A DNA stretch of 64,000 nt from an uncultured Pelagibacteraceae bacterium (GCA_902556905.1 CACDYK010000007.1:1-64000), one strand, 5' to 3'; counted from the stretch's first letter, positions 31,342 through 41,335 are shown. Numbers and translations are program-made. The notes: generated by a model from the letters alone, not told the origin.

Positions 31342-32202
31342 TTATAAATAACCCAATTCTTCCATTTCTCTTTTGAGTGAAACTTCCAATTTTTCCTTTA
31401 TTGTAGCTGGCAAAGTCTCGGGGGTATTAACTTTAGGACCATATTTAAAAAAAACAATTTTTTTATTATTTTGAATGTTTACTGACTCTTGAAAGCCTTT
31501 GTTTTTTTCTAAATTTTGCATGTATTCAAAAGTTGTTGTTTTTAAAATATTTTTTAATTTTTTTTCATCAATTGAAATTTTTGTTTTTGCTAATTTATGT
31601 ACAAATTTAAGGATAGACAAAAAGACTTTTTCTTTATTATTTATTAAATCCTCATATTTTATAAGAAGATAACGATCAAATTTCTTAAATACTTTCCAGG
31701 ACTCGTAATTTAATGACCAGGAGTTCATATGAGTTATTACTTTATCTACATCATTAGTTGAATTTTTAATCCCCCCTAATGTTGCTCCATATTCCAACAT
31801 TCTATTTGATGCCCTCTCTAATGTCATTTGATTGTGATTAGCATATGATTTTACAACACTTCTTGGGTCACGAACCATATATATTACACCTAAAGAATTC
31901 TTTAAATTGGTAAATTGATGACCGTTAATATCTGAAAGTCCACTGTGAGTTTTAATAAATCTTACTGAGTTTTTATCTTTTTTATTAATTTTGTTTTGTA
32001 CATTTATATAATTTTTAACAATTTCAATCTGATCAGAAATGTTAACTCCATAATTTTCAAAAAGTTTTAAATCTGGAAATTGGTTTATTTTTTTAATAGT
32101 ATCAAAATTGAATTTTCCATCCTCAGTAAAAAAATATGCTGAAAGCATTGATCTTAACAATGTGTTTCCACTTTTAGGATAGGATGCTAACCAAATAATC
32201 AT
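31342..32202 (-). CDS. sulfotransferase domain-containing protein (paralogue 2)
   Basis: MIIWLASYPKSGNTLLRSMLSAYFF, VRDPRSVVKSYA, KYEDLI. Confidence 0.88.
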   Translation of the reverse strand: MIIWLASYPKSGNTLLRSMLSAYFFTEDGKFNFDTIKKINQFPDLKLFENYGVNISDQIEIVKNYINVQNKINKKDKNSVRFIKTHSGLSDINGHQFTNLKNSLGVIYMVRDPRSVVKSYANHNQMTLERASNRMLEYGATLGGIKNSTNDVDKVITHMNSWSLNYESWKVFKKFDRYLLIKYEDLINNKEKVFLSILKFVHKLAKTKISIDEKKLKNILKTTTFEYMQNLEKNKGFQESVNIQNNKKIVFFKYGPKVNTPETLPATIKEKLEVSLKREMEELGYL

Positions 32203-32207
32203 TAAAA

Positions 32208-33062
32208 TTACAAATATTCCAATTCTTTCATTTCTTTTTTAAAAGCTTTTTCTATTTTTTTTACTATTTCTAAGTCTAATAATTTTTTCCATTCATTTTT
32301 CGGTCCCAGATTAAAGAAAGGTATTTTTTCTTTTGTTACTATGTTAATTCGTGCCTCCTCAAATCCCTTTTCTTTTTCTAAATTCTTCATATTTTCAAAG
32401 TTAGTTGATAGAATAACATTTTTTATTTTGGTCTCATCAATTTCAAGGTTAATATTTCTAAGTTTATAAATAAATTTTAAAATTTTTTTTAAATTTTCCT
32501 CTTTATTGAAAATTAAATCTTCGTATTTAATTAGTAAATATTTCCTATTAGACTTAAATGACTTCCAGCTATTAAAGTTACCACTCCATGTACCTGTATA
32601 AGTTTTCATTATTTCTTCTATTTTATTGCTATTTGACACTCCACCTATATATGGCGATTGAGTCAGGTGATCTGTGGCTTTAGTTATTGAGATATCTAAA
32701 AAATTTGCCAGCGAAGTAACAACATTTCTAGGATCTCTAACAATATAAATTACTCCAAGAGTATTATTTAAATCAGTAAAGCCACTGCCTTCAATATTAA
32801 AAAGATAACTATGTGTTTTCAAAAATTGAGTTGAATTTTTTTGATTGATAGATTCTTGAACTTTAATGTAATTTTTAATTAACTCTTTTTCATTTTTTAT
32901 ATCAAAACCAAGTGATTCGAATAAAGGTGCATGAGGAAACTGTTTTATATTTTTTATTAAATCAAAATTAAAAATTCCATCTTTAGAAAAAAAGTATGAA
33001 GCCAACATCGATCTAACTAGGGTGTTTCCACTTTTTGGATACGAGGCTAACCAAACAAACAT
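32208..33062 (-). CDS. sulfotransferase domain-containing protein (paralogue 3)
   Basis: MFVWLASYPKSGNTLVRSMLASYFF, VRDPRNVVTSLA, KYEDLI, PFFNLGPKNEWKKLL. Confidence 0.88.
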   Translation of the reverse strand: MFVWLASYPKSGNTLVRSMLASYFFSKDGIFNFDLIKNIKQFPHAPLFESLGFDIKNEKELIKNYIKVQESINQKNSTQFLKTHSYLFNIEGSGFTDLNNTLGVIYIVRDPRNVVTSLANFLDISITKATDHLTQSPYIGGVSNSNKIEEIMKTYTGTWSGNFNSWKSFKSNRKYLLIKYEDLIFNKEENLKKILKFIYKLRNINLEIDETKIKNVILSTNFENMKNLEKEKGFEEARINIVTKEKIPFFNLGPKNEWKKLLDLEIVKKIEKAFKKEMKELEYL

Positions 33063-33072
33063 AAAAAAAATA

Positions 33073-33615
33073 TTATTTATCTAGATATATAGTTTTTTTT
33101 TCTTTAATCATCTTATTTTTAAGAAAAATATAAAAAGCTCCACTTCCACCATCCTCTATTTTAGCATCTGTAGTTTCAATAATAAGCTCTGTAAGGCTTT
33201 TATTATTTTCAATAAACTCAGGTACTGAATATTTTAGTAAACTCAAATCTTTTGAACGGTAGGGATTTTCAATATTACTAGACCTTAGTCCTTTGCCTGT
33301 AATCACTATTATTTTAGTCACATTTTCATCAAAACTTTTTTGAATAAATTGTTCTATAGCATTATTTGCTTCTTCAATCGTGTAACCATGAAGGTCTATT
33401 TTTTTGATCTTCTCATATCTTACTTTTTTTTTATGAACAAAATCTTTATCGTAAATTTTCTGTTTATTGTTTAAGAAATTTTCCCAGTCCTGCTTATCTT
33501 TATTAAGAATTTTTATATCTTTTTTATTTATATAATTTTTATTAAGATTTTTTTTTTTGTTATTTAGGAAATTTTCCCAATCTTTTTTATCTTTGTCTGA
33601 GATTTTATTTATCAA
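33073..33615 (-). CDS. Smr/MutS2 domain-containing protein
   Basis: KIDLHGYTIEEANNAIEQFI, IVITGKGLRS, GGSGAFYIFLK. Confidence 0.92.
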   Translation of the reverse strand: MINKISDKDKKDWENFLNNKKKNLNKNYINKKDIKILNKDKQDWENFLNNKQKIYDKDFVHKKKVRYEKIKKIDLHGYTIEEANNAIEQFIQKSFDENVTKIIVITGKGLRSSNIENPYRSKDLSLLKYSVPEFIENNKSLTELIIETTDAKIEDGGSGAFYIFLKNKMIKEKKTIYLDK

Positions 33616-34212
33616 TTAAGTTAAGGTACTAACTAATTGCCAATTAGGGTTAATAGAAGTAGTATCTCTTGAAAAAACCCAGGTATCATATATTTTTTTG
33701 ATTTTTACAGGATCACCAGATATGATTTTTTTATTTTTATCTTTTATACAAGTTATTACTTCGGCTATGAAATCTACTGTCACATTTAAAATTTGATCTA
33801 CTTTTTTATGTTCTTTAATAACTGCTGAATTTATACCTATAAAAGTAATTTCAGCATAATGTCCTTTCAAACTTCTTTCCTTTAATGCTTCATTAAACTG
33901 ATTATAAATATCGTTATTAAGCAAAGGTTTACTTGTAGTTATTTTGTTATCATTGTCGCTAAAATCAGTAATTATAGTCTCATAAGCAATTTTTGCACCT
34001 TTTAAAAACTCTTTCTGCGCTTTATCATCAAAGTTATCATTAGTTTTAACTGCTTGTTTAACAATTTCTTTTTTTAAAATCTTATCAAATTGAGCAGTTG
34101 TTTTTCCCTCAAATCCACTTCTTTTTCCGAGTATTCCTCTTAATCTTAAAAAAATAAAGCCAGCAATCATTGCTAGAAGAATTATATCGATATATTCAAA
34201 GCTGTAACTCAT
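33616..34212 (-). CDS. Tim44/TimA-like domain protein
   Basis: N-terminal TM, IDIILLAMIAGFIFLRLRGILGKRSG, C-terminal Tim44-like 'VTVDFIAEVITCIKD...VKIKKIYDTWVFSRDTTSINPNWQLV'. Confidence 0.9.
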   Translation of the reverse strand: MSYSFEYIDIILLAMIAGFIFLRLRGILGKRSGFEGKTTAQFDKILKKEIVKQAVKTNDNFDDKAQKEFLKGAKIAYETIITDFSDNDNKITTSKPLLNNDIYNQFNEALKERSLKGHYAEITFIGINSAVIKEHKKVDQILNVTVDFIAEVITCIKDKNKKIISGDPVKIKKIYDTWVFSRDTTSINPNWQLVSTLT

Positions 34213-34270
34213 ACTTCTATACTAATTACTATGTTGATTAATTTCAACTAGCAATTTAGATTGCAGACAA

Positions 34271-34702
34271 ATGAACTCAGTTTTATTATTAGTAATTTTA
34301 ATTCCTGCTATTGAAATATTTCTTTTTATAAAAATTGGTTCACAAATTGGTGCAATTACTACAATTTTGCTAATATTCACTACAGCAGTCGTTGGGGTTT
34401 ACTATGCCAAATATGAGGGCTTAAACACTCTAAAATCTGGCTTCGCACAAATAAGCAAAAATAAAGCACCAACATATGAAATGATTTCAGGGGCTGCAAT
34501 TGCTTTTGCTGCTCTTCTTTTGATAATTCCTGGTTTTGCCACAGATATTCTTGGATTTTTAATAATATTTCCTGCTACTAGAAATTTATTTTTAGAAAAG
34601 TTTTTTAGTAAATTTAAAAACAGAGAAAAAGTAAATAAAAAAAATAATTTTATTGATGGAGACTTTGAGGATATAGAAGATGAAGATGACAGAAAAATAT
34701 AA
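34271..34702 (+). CDS. FxsA family protein
   Basis: PAIEIFLFIKIGSQIGAITTILLIFTTAVVGVYYAKYEG, LLIIPGFATDILGFLIIFPATR. Confidence 0.92.
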   Translation: MNSVLLLVILIPAIEIFLFIKIGSQIGAITTILLIFTTAVVGVYYAKYEGLNTLKSGFAQISKNKAPTYEMISGAAIAFAALLLIIPGFATDILGFLIIFPATRNLFLEKFFSKFKNREKVNKKNNFIDGDFEDIEDEDDRKI

Positions 34703-35108
34703 AATTTTAGGCAAGTACATAAAGGATATGTCCAGTGAGACTCCCGATGTCGAAACTTATATCTTTGTAAGAGATTATATTTCAAAATATCAACTTAATA
34801 TTGATATAAATTCTAAAGTGTTAAAAAAAAAAATGATTGAAATTAATACAATTTTAAAATTTGAAGATAAGCAAGAAAACAAAAAAAAATCTTATTTTGA
34901 AATTAATTATTCTACTATTGTAGAGATAAATGATGAAATTAAAGAAAAAAAAGATCTTGAAAAAATAATACTGTGCGATGTTCAAATTGAAATTTATCCT
35001 GAACTGGAAAAATCATTTTTAAATTTACTGCACAATTCTGGATACCCAGATGTTAAATTTGAAAAAAAGGTTGATTTTGAACAACTTTACAATCAAAGAT
35101 TAAATTAA
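34686..35108 (+). CDS. secB: protein-export chaperone SecB
   Basis: YIKDMSSETPDVETYI...; conserved neighbourhood (Tim44/fxsA/secB/dnaQ/coaE). Confidence 0.88.
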   Translation: MTEKYKILGKYIKDMSSETPDVETYIFVRDYISKYQLNIDINSKVLKKKMIEINTILKFEDKQENKKKSYFEINYSTIVEINDEIKEKKDLEKIILCDVQIEIYPELEKSFLNLLHNSGYPDVKFEKKVDFEQLYNQRLN

Positions 35109-35767
35109 AAAAAATTCTTTTTAAGATTATTTTTTAGGTATTCTTTATGTTTTTTTAACTCTTCGATAGTTGGTTGGATTACTTTTTTAAAATAATCAAT
35201 GTTAACATTATTTTTTTGATTAATCTTTTCCTCTTCACTTTGAAAATTTAATGTTGGTTCTTTTTGATCTATCAAATTAATATAAACTTTGGCTAGTAAA
35301 TCACAGTCAATTAGTGCTGTGTGTTGAGTTCTTTTTGAATTATCAATCCTATATCTTTTACAAAGAGCATCTAAACTCACAGGAGATCCTGGAAATTTAT
35401 CTCTAGCTAAAATTAATGTATCAATAATGTCATTATCTATTTTTTTTTTTCCAAATATTGCTAATTCATTATTCAAATGACCCAAATCAAAATCAGCATT
35501 ATGAATAATAAGTCTTTTATCTTTAATAAATTCCAAAAAATGTTCGCCAATATCACAAAATTTTTTTTGTTTAGCTAAAAATTCATCTGTATATCCATGA
35601 ACTTCTAAGGCTTTTTCTGAAACTTTTCTCTCTGGATTTAAATAACAATGAAATCTATTTTTTGTTGGGATTAAATTTTCCAGTTCTATACAACCTATTT
35701 CAACAATCCTATGACCTTCTTTTGTTGATATACCTGTAGTTTCAGTATCTAATATTATTTCCTTCAT
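35105..35767 (-). CDS. dnaQ: DNA polymerase III subunit epsilon
   Basis: EIILDTETTGISTKEGHRIVEIGCIEL, HNADFDLGHLN, HTALIDCDLLAKVY. Confidence 0.97.
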   Translation of the reverse strand: MKEIILDTETTGISTKEGHRIVEIGCIELENLIPTKNRFHCYLNPERKVSEKALEVHGYTDEFLAKQKKFCDIGEHFLEFIKDKRLIIHNADFDLGHLNNELAIFGKKKIDNDIIDTLILARDKFPGSPVSLDALCKRYRIDNSKRTQHTALIDCDLLAKVYINLIDQKEPTLNFQSEEEKINQKNNVNIDYFKKVIQPTIEELKKHKEYLKNNLKKNFF

Positions 35768-36337
35768 CTAAGTAATCTCTTTTAAGATATTTTTTATACC
35801 ATCATTAACAGATTTCTTTGTAAAATCATTCTTAATAATAAAGTCAGATTTTTTCTTTTTAAAACTAATTGGTAATTGCATTGCTTTAAATTTTTTCATT
35901 AATTTATTATTAAAATTTTTTCTTTTTTTCAATCTTTTTAAGATATTAGATTTAGAGGACTGCACATACACCAATATATCTTCTTTCTTATTAATTTTAT
36001 TTTCTAATAATAGTGGAATATCCAATATAACAATTTTTGAATTTTTATTTTTTTTTAAAAATAAATTCATTTTTTTTCTTATTTCGGTATGAACAATTTT
36101 GATAATTTTATTTAAATTATTTTTATTATCTAAGATTGCATTAGAAATTTCTATTTTCTCTATTGGAAATGAATGAATATATTTTGGTAGTTTTATTTTT
36201 AAATTTTTAAAAACATTTTTATTTTGTTGATATAATTTTGCTACCTCATAATCAGCATTGAAAACTGGGTAACCAAAATTTTGAGCTACATAACTCTTGC
36301 CAGCACCTATATCTCCTAAAATTCCAATTTTAATCAT
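35768..36337 (-). CDS. coaE: dephospho-CoA kinase
   Basis: IGILGDIGAGKSYVAQ, DIPLLLENK. Confidence 0.93.
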   Translation of the reverse strand: MIKIGILGDIGAGKSYVAQNFGYPVFNADYEVAKLYQQNKNVFKNLKIKLPKYIHSFPIEKIEISNAILDNKNNLNKIIKIVHTEIRKKMNLFLKKNKNSKIVILDIPLLLENKINKKEDILVYVQSSKSNILKRLKKRKNFNNKLMKKFKAMQLPISFKKKKSDFIIKNDFTKKSVNDGIKNILKEIT

Positions 36338-37128
36338 TAATCTAAAAGTTTAATTACATTTTCATCAACATTAGGTTCTATTTTATGCCAAATATTGAAA
36401 GCCAAAAGAGCCTGATAAATAAACATCAATTTACCATTTAAAGTTGTACAGCCTAAGCTTTCTCCTATTTTTAAAAAATTTGTCTCTCTAGGATTATAAA
36501 TAACATCATAAAAAAATCCATTTTTAGAAATTAATGAAAAATCAAGATTTATTTTATCTTCTTTTTTTAAACCTAAACTTGTTGCATTAATAATCATATC
36601 AACATTTGGAACTTCGCCCCATTCTATAATTTCTATATTCTTAAAAAGTGTTTTTAAATTCTCTGCCTTATCTTTAGTTCTATTACTTATTTTAATTTTA
36701 GAGATTTTCATTTTATTTAAGGCAAAAATAATTGATGGCACTACTCCGCCAGCTCCTAATATTAGAACTTCTTTATCGGTAAGATTATATTTTGTTTTTT
36801 TAATACTAGTTTCAAAACCAAATATATCTGTATTGTGCCCTATTACCTTGTTGTCTTTTAAATAAATGGTATTAACTGATTGTGTATTTTCGGCTTCAAT
36901 ACTTAATTCGTCTAGAAAAGGAATAATGGTTTTTTTAAATGGTACAGTAACATTAATACCACTTATTTTTTTTTCTTTAACTTGTGAAATTTGTTGCTCT
37001 AATTCGTCTTTATTTAATTTTTGCTTTTCATAAATTGCATCAATACCATTATTTTTAATCCAAAAATTATGTAATATTGGAGATAATGAATGTTCTATAG
37101 GATTTCCTATGACTACAAATTTTTTCAT
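36337..37128 (-). CDS. aroE: shikimate dehydrogenase
   Basis: VIGNPIEHSLSPILHN, GINVTVPFK, LILGAGGVVPSI, NATSLGL. Confidence 0.96.
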   Translation of the reverse strand: MKKFVVIGNPIEHSLSPILHNFWIKNNGIDAIYEKQKLNKDELEQQISQVKEKKISGINVTVPFKKTIIPFLDELSIEAENTQSVNTIYLKDNKVIGHNTDIFGFETSIKKTKYNLTDKEVLILGAGGVVPSIIFALNKMKISKIKISNRTKDKAENLKTLFKNIEIIEWGEVPNVDMIINATSLGLKKEDKINLDFSLISKNGFFYDVIYNPRETNFLKIGESLGCTTLNGKLMFIYQALLAFNIWHKIEPNVDENVIKLLD

Positions 37129-37712
37129 TGTTGAGTTTTTAAATATTCTTTAATTTTTAAGACGGGTAATCCCATTATAGTATCTTCATCTCCAGAGATA
37201 CTTGAAAATAAATTTCTTCCCTCCCCTTCTATTTGATAAACGTTATAAGCATATAAGGTTTCGTCAGGTATTTTTGATAAATAAATTTTTAAATCTTCAT
37301 CTGTGAAATTTTTCATTGTTAACTCCGCTTTTTCAGTATAATTCCAAATCATTGAGCCATTTTTTGAAATACAGACAGAGCTTATCAAATGATGTTTTTT
37401 TCCATTAAGTTTTTTTAAGATTATTAAAGCTTTTTCTCGACTTTCGGGTTTCGAAATTAATTCATTATCCAAATCTATTACACTGTCAGCACCCAGAACT
37501 AGTTGATCTCTTTGACTTAAACTAACTTTATTAGCTTTTAATTCAGCCAAATTTTTCGAGATAATTTCTGGCGAAGCTAATTCTTTAGTGAGACTTTCTT
37601 TAACAACATCTTCGTCAACGTTTGATGGCTTAACTTCACAGGGTAAATTGTGTTTTTCTAATATTTCTTTTCTAACTTTACTCTTGGAAGCAAGAATAAT
37701 TTTATCTGACAT
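37125..37712 (-). CDS. maf: Maf family nucleotide pyrophosphatase
   Basis: ILASKSKVRKEIL, VLGADSVI, YNVYQIEGEG, MGLPVLKIKEYL. Confidence 0.94.
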   Translation of the reverse strand: MSDKIILASKSKVRKEILEKHNLPCEVKPSNVDEDVVKESLTKELASPEIISKNLAELKANKVSLSQRDQLVLGADSVIDLDNELISKPESREKALIILKKLNGKKHHLISSVCISKNGSMIWNYTEKAELTMKNFTDEDLKIYLSKIPDETLYAYNVYQIEGEGRNLFSSISGDEDTIMGLPVLKIKEYLKTQQ

Positions 37713-38529
37713 TGTTTAAATATATTTCGTGTATTTTTATTATTGAAGCAGCAGTTTCTTCTACTGATTTTCTAGTAACATCAATTGATGGCCATTTATA
37801 TTTTTGAAAAGTCTTTTTTGCGTCTATAATCTCTTTTTTTATATTTTTTATATTTGTATATTTTATATTTTCAGTCTCTTTTAAAGAAGTCATTCTATTT
37901 TTTCTTAAATCAACTAAGCGTTCTGGCTCTGTGTTTAAACCCACAACACAAGTTAATTGCGGATTATCTCTGAGTTTTTTTGGTAAAGAGTTTTCATTTA
38001 CAAGTGGTATATTTGAAGTTTTAAAGCCTTTGTTAGCTAAATAAATTGATGTAGGTGTTTTACTTGTTCTACTAACGCCAACTAAGATAATATCTGATTT
38101 TTCTATATCATTTACTAAATTTCCATCATCATGGTTCATTGTAAATTGTATAGCTTCAATCCTTTCATAATATTCATCATTAAGAGCATGTTGTCCGCTT
38201 GGTTCATGAGAAGCTTTTTGATTTAAAATTTTAGAAAAATTTAAAATTAAATTTCCTAATACACCAAAACATGGGATTTTTTTATCCTCACTTACATTGG
38301 CTAAATATTTTGCTAAGTTGTTGTCCACTATAGTATAGAGAATTACTGAATTTTCATTTTTTTTAGCATCTTCTAAAATTTTAAGAATTTGGTTTTCAGT
38401 CCTTGTGAAGGAATAAGAGTGTACTTTATATTTAATATTTTTGAATTGAGCTTTTAAGGCTAAAAAAATTCGATCAAGCGTTTCTCCTGTCGAGTCAGAT
38501 ATGAGATATATTTGATATGTATTGCTCAT
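37702..38529 (-). CDS. ppsR: pyruvate, phosphate/water dikinase regulatory protein (DUF299)
   Basis: IYLISDSTGETLDRI, HEPSGQHALNDEYYERIEAIQFTMNHDDG, VGVSRTSKTPTSIYLANKG. Confidence 0.95.
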   Translation of the reverse strand: MSNTYQIYLISDSTGETLDRIFLALKAQFKNIKYKVHSYSFTRTENQILKILEDAKKNENSVILYTIVDNNLAKYLANVSEDKKIPCFGVLGNLILNFSKILNQKASHEPSGQHALNDEYYERIEAIQFTMNHDDGNLVNDIEKSDIILVGVSRTSKTPTSIYLANKGFKTSNIPLVNENSLPKKLRDNPQLTCVVGLNTEPERLVDLRKNRMTSLKETENIKYTNIKNIKKEIIDAKKTFQKYKWPSIDVTRKSVEETAASIIKIHEIYLNNVR

Positions 38530-38801
38530 GAATAAATTGTTAATAAATTTGTATTATTTTAATAAAATTACTCAATTTAAATATTGGTTAATAATCATTG
38601 TAAAATAAGGGTTTTATTAACATTAATAAATTAATGAATAAAATTATACAATTTATTGAATAAATATTTAAAAAGCTTCAATTTTATCAATATTATTAAA
38701 CAATAATTGTGATTAACTTGTTAATAAAATGTTTAAAAATACTTATCATCATTATTCACAATACATAATACTAATACAATAAATATATATACTATTTTAA
38801 T
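38530..38801. other. candidate chromosomal replication origin (oriC)
   Basis: AT-rich divergent intergenic region next to hemE; four GTTAATAA copies (both strands), CtrA-like TTAA-N7-TTAA at 38577-38591, perfect CATTAATAAATTAATG palindrome at 38621-38636, DnaA-box-like TTATTCACA at 38752-38760. Confidence 0.6.
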
Positions 38802-39809
38802 ATGACACCTCTTCACGAAGTAATAATAAATAAAAATACAAAAATAAATCCAATATGGATAATGAGACAAGCTGGAAGATATCTCCCTGAATTTAGAGAG
38901 ATTAGAAAATTAAATCCAGATTTCATAAAGTTATGTTTAGATGAAAATCTATCGTCAGAAATTACTTTACAACCTTTAAAAAGGTTTAATTTAGATGCTG
39001 CAATAATTTTTTCAGACATTTTAATTTTACCATATGGCTTAAATCAAAAAGTAGAGTTTGAGAAAGGCTTTGGTCCAAAACTTGGAGAAGTAAATATAAA
39101 TGAAATGTCTAAATTAGATAAAGTTGATTTTGTTCAAAAAATTTATCCAGTTTATAAAGCAATTCAAAAAGTAAGCTCAAACAATATTATAAAAAATAAA
39201 AATAAAAATACCATAGGTTTTGTGGGTGCGCCTTGGACTTTATTGGTTTATATAATTAATCAACAATCTCCTAAAAAAAAATTAAAAGAAAATTTTTTCA
39301 AAAATGATTTTTTAATAAACAGAATTTTATTAATTCTAGAAAAATTTTTAAAAATACATATTAAAAATCAGATTGATAATGGTGCTAATGTAATACAAAT
39401 TTTTGATAGTTGGGCAGGATTATTAGAAGAAAAAGATTTACCAAATTATGTTTATTCACCAACTTTGAATTTGGTTAATTATGTGAAATCATTAAATACC
39501 CCAGTTATTTGCTTTCCTAGAGAAATCAAAAACTATAAAGAATTTTGTGACATTGTTAAACCAGATGTGGTTGGTATTGATTATAATGTTGATCCGAAAA
39601 AAATTTTACAAGATATAAAAATTCCAGTTCAAGGCGGGCTTGATCCCAAAATATTACTTACAGACACAGAAACTATCAAAAAAGAAACAATAAAATATTT
39701 AGATATTTTTAAAAATCATCCTTATATCTTTAATTTAGGCCATGGTGTTTTGCCTGAAACAGATCCTAATATGTTTGAATACATGGTAAATACAGTAAAA
39801 AACTATTGA
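38802..39809 (+). CDS. hemE: uroporphyrinogen decarboxylase
   Basis: PIWIMRQAGRYLPEFREIR, FVGAPWTLLVYI, FDSWAGLL, VQGGLDPKILL. Confidence 0.97.
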   Translation: MTPLHEVIINKNTKINPIWIMRQAGRYLPEFREIRKLNPDFIKLCLDENLSSEITLQPLKRFNLDAAIIFSDILILPYGLNQKVEFEKGFGPKLGEVNINEMSKLDKVDFVQKIYPVYKAIQKVSSNNIIKNKNKNTIGFVGAPWTLLVYIINQQSPKKKLKENFFKNDFLINRILLILEKFLKIHIKNQIDNGANVIQIFDSWAGLLEEKDLPNYVYSPTLNLVNYVKSLNTPVICFPREIKNYKEFCDIVKPDVVGIDYNVDPKKILQDIKIPVQGGLDPKILLTDTETIKKETIKYLDIFKNHPYIFNLGHGVLPETDPNMFEYMVNTVKNY

Positions 39810-40843
39810 TGAGAAAAGCTGTAATACTTTTTAATCTAGGTGGGCCCGATAAACTTGAGAATGTTAAGCCTTTTTTGTTTAATTTATTTAATGACCCAGC
39901 GATATTAAACTTACCCTCTCTCTTTAGATATCCTTTAGCTAAGCTAATCTCCAGCAGAAGAACACCAACAGCTAAAAAAATTTACCAAGAGCTTGGCGGG
40001 TCATCGCCTATCTTAAAATTAACAGAGGAACAATCAAAAGCTCTTGAATTAAAACTTAATAATGATGATAAAACTTCAGAATATAAGTGTTTCATAGTTA
40101 TGAGATGTTGGCATCCAAGAGCGGAAAAAGTTGTTAATAATGTAAGAGATTTTAACCCAGATGAAATTATATTAATGCCTTTATATCCACAATATTCTGC
40201 AGCAACATCTGGATCATCAATTAAAGAATGGAAAGATATTTGTAAAAAAAATAATCTTAATATTAAAACAAGTACAATTTGCTGTTATCCAACAGATGAG
40301 AATTTCGTTCTGGCTCATAAAGAAGAAATAATCAAAAAGATTAATAATTTAGAAAGCTTCAAACTAATATTCTCTGCACATGGTTTACCTGAAAAAAATA
40401 TAAAAAAAGGTGATCCCTATCAATGGCAAGTGGAACAATCAGTTAATAAAATCGTCGAATCTTTAGATATAAAAAACTTAGACTGGATATTAAGTTATCA
40501 AAGTCGTGTTGGACCCTTAAAATGGATAGGTCCATCAACAGAAGATATAATTATGGAAAATTCAAAATTAGGAAAACATATTGTTTTAGTTCCCATCGCA
40601 TTTGTATCAGAACACTCAGAAACTTTAGTTGAGCTTGATATAGAGTATAAGGAATTGGCTGACAAAAATGGATGTAAAAATTATACCAGAGTACCAGCTT
40701 TAGGTATCAATGAAAACTATATCAAAGCTATGTCAAATTTAATAATTAATAAACAAGATTATAATTTGAATGGAGAAATTTTTCCTCCAAAGATACAATG
40801 TCCAAATCAATTTATTAAATGCCCATGTTTAAATCATGAATAG
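39809..40843 (+). CDS. hemH: ferrochelatase
   Basis: VILFNLGGPDKLENVKPFLFNLF, FSAHGLPEKNIKKGDPY, YQSRVGPLKWIGPST, FVSEHSETLVELD. Confidence 0.97.
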   Translation: MRKAVILFNLGGPDKLENVKPFLFNLFNDPAILNLPSLFRYPLAKLISSRRTPTAKKIYQELGGSSPILKLTEEQSKALELKLNNDDKTSEYKCFIVMRCWHPRAEKVVNNVRDFNPDEIILMPLYPQYSAATSGSSIKEWKDICKKNNLNIKTSTICCYPTDENFVLAHKEEIIKKINNLESFKLIFSAHGLPEKNIKKGDPYQWQVEQSVNKIVESLDIKNLDWILSYQSRVGPLKWIGPSTEDIIMENSKLGKHIVLVPIAFVSEHSETLVELDIEYKELADKNGCKNYTRVPALGINENYIKAMSNLIINKQDYNLNGEIFPPKIQCPNQFIKCPCLNHE

Positions 40844-41276
40844 TTATTTATTATTTAAAAGTTTACATTTAATAGCCGTTGTTTCCTGGATGGCTGGTCT
40901 TTTGTACCTTCCAAGAATTTTTGTTTATCATGTTGAAAATAAAAACAAAAGAGAAGCCACAGAAATATTCGAGGTAATGGAAAAAAGACTTTTCTTTTAT
41001 ATCATGCGTCCAGCAATGATCTTTACATGGATTTTTGGGTTAATTTTAATCTATTTAATTGGAATAGAAATTTTTTCTCAACTATGGATGCAGTTAAAAA
41101 TAGTGTTGGTTATTTTATTGTCATTCTACAATGATTATCTTGGGAAATGTCTTTTATCTTTAAAAAATAATTCTAATACAAGATCTGCAAAATTCTTTAG
41201 AATAATTAATGAAATTCCAACAGTAATGCTTATTTTTATTGTATTTTTGGTTATTTTTAAGCCAATCTGGGGTTGA
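40836..41276 (+). CDS. hemJ: protoporphyrinogen oxidase HemJ (CopD family)
   Basis: KSLHLIAVVSWMAGLLYLPRIFVYHVEN; adjacent to hemH. Confidence 0.92.
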   Translation: MNSYLLFKSLHLIAVVSWMAGLLYLPRIFVYHVENKNKREATEIFEVMEKRLFFYIMRPAMIFTWIFGLILIYLIGIEIFSQLWMQLKIVLVILLSFYNDYLGKCLLSLKNNSNTRSAKFFRIINEIPTVMLIFIVFLVIFKPIWG

Positions 41277-41335
41277 AATATTAATCTAAGCATATATATT
41301 AAACCTATCCATTTAGTCCTTACAAAATTTAAATC

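Noticed and set aside
34402-34785. 127-aa minus-strand ORF
   Set aside because: Antisense to fxsA/secB; low-complexity shadow ORF.
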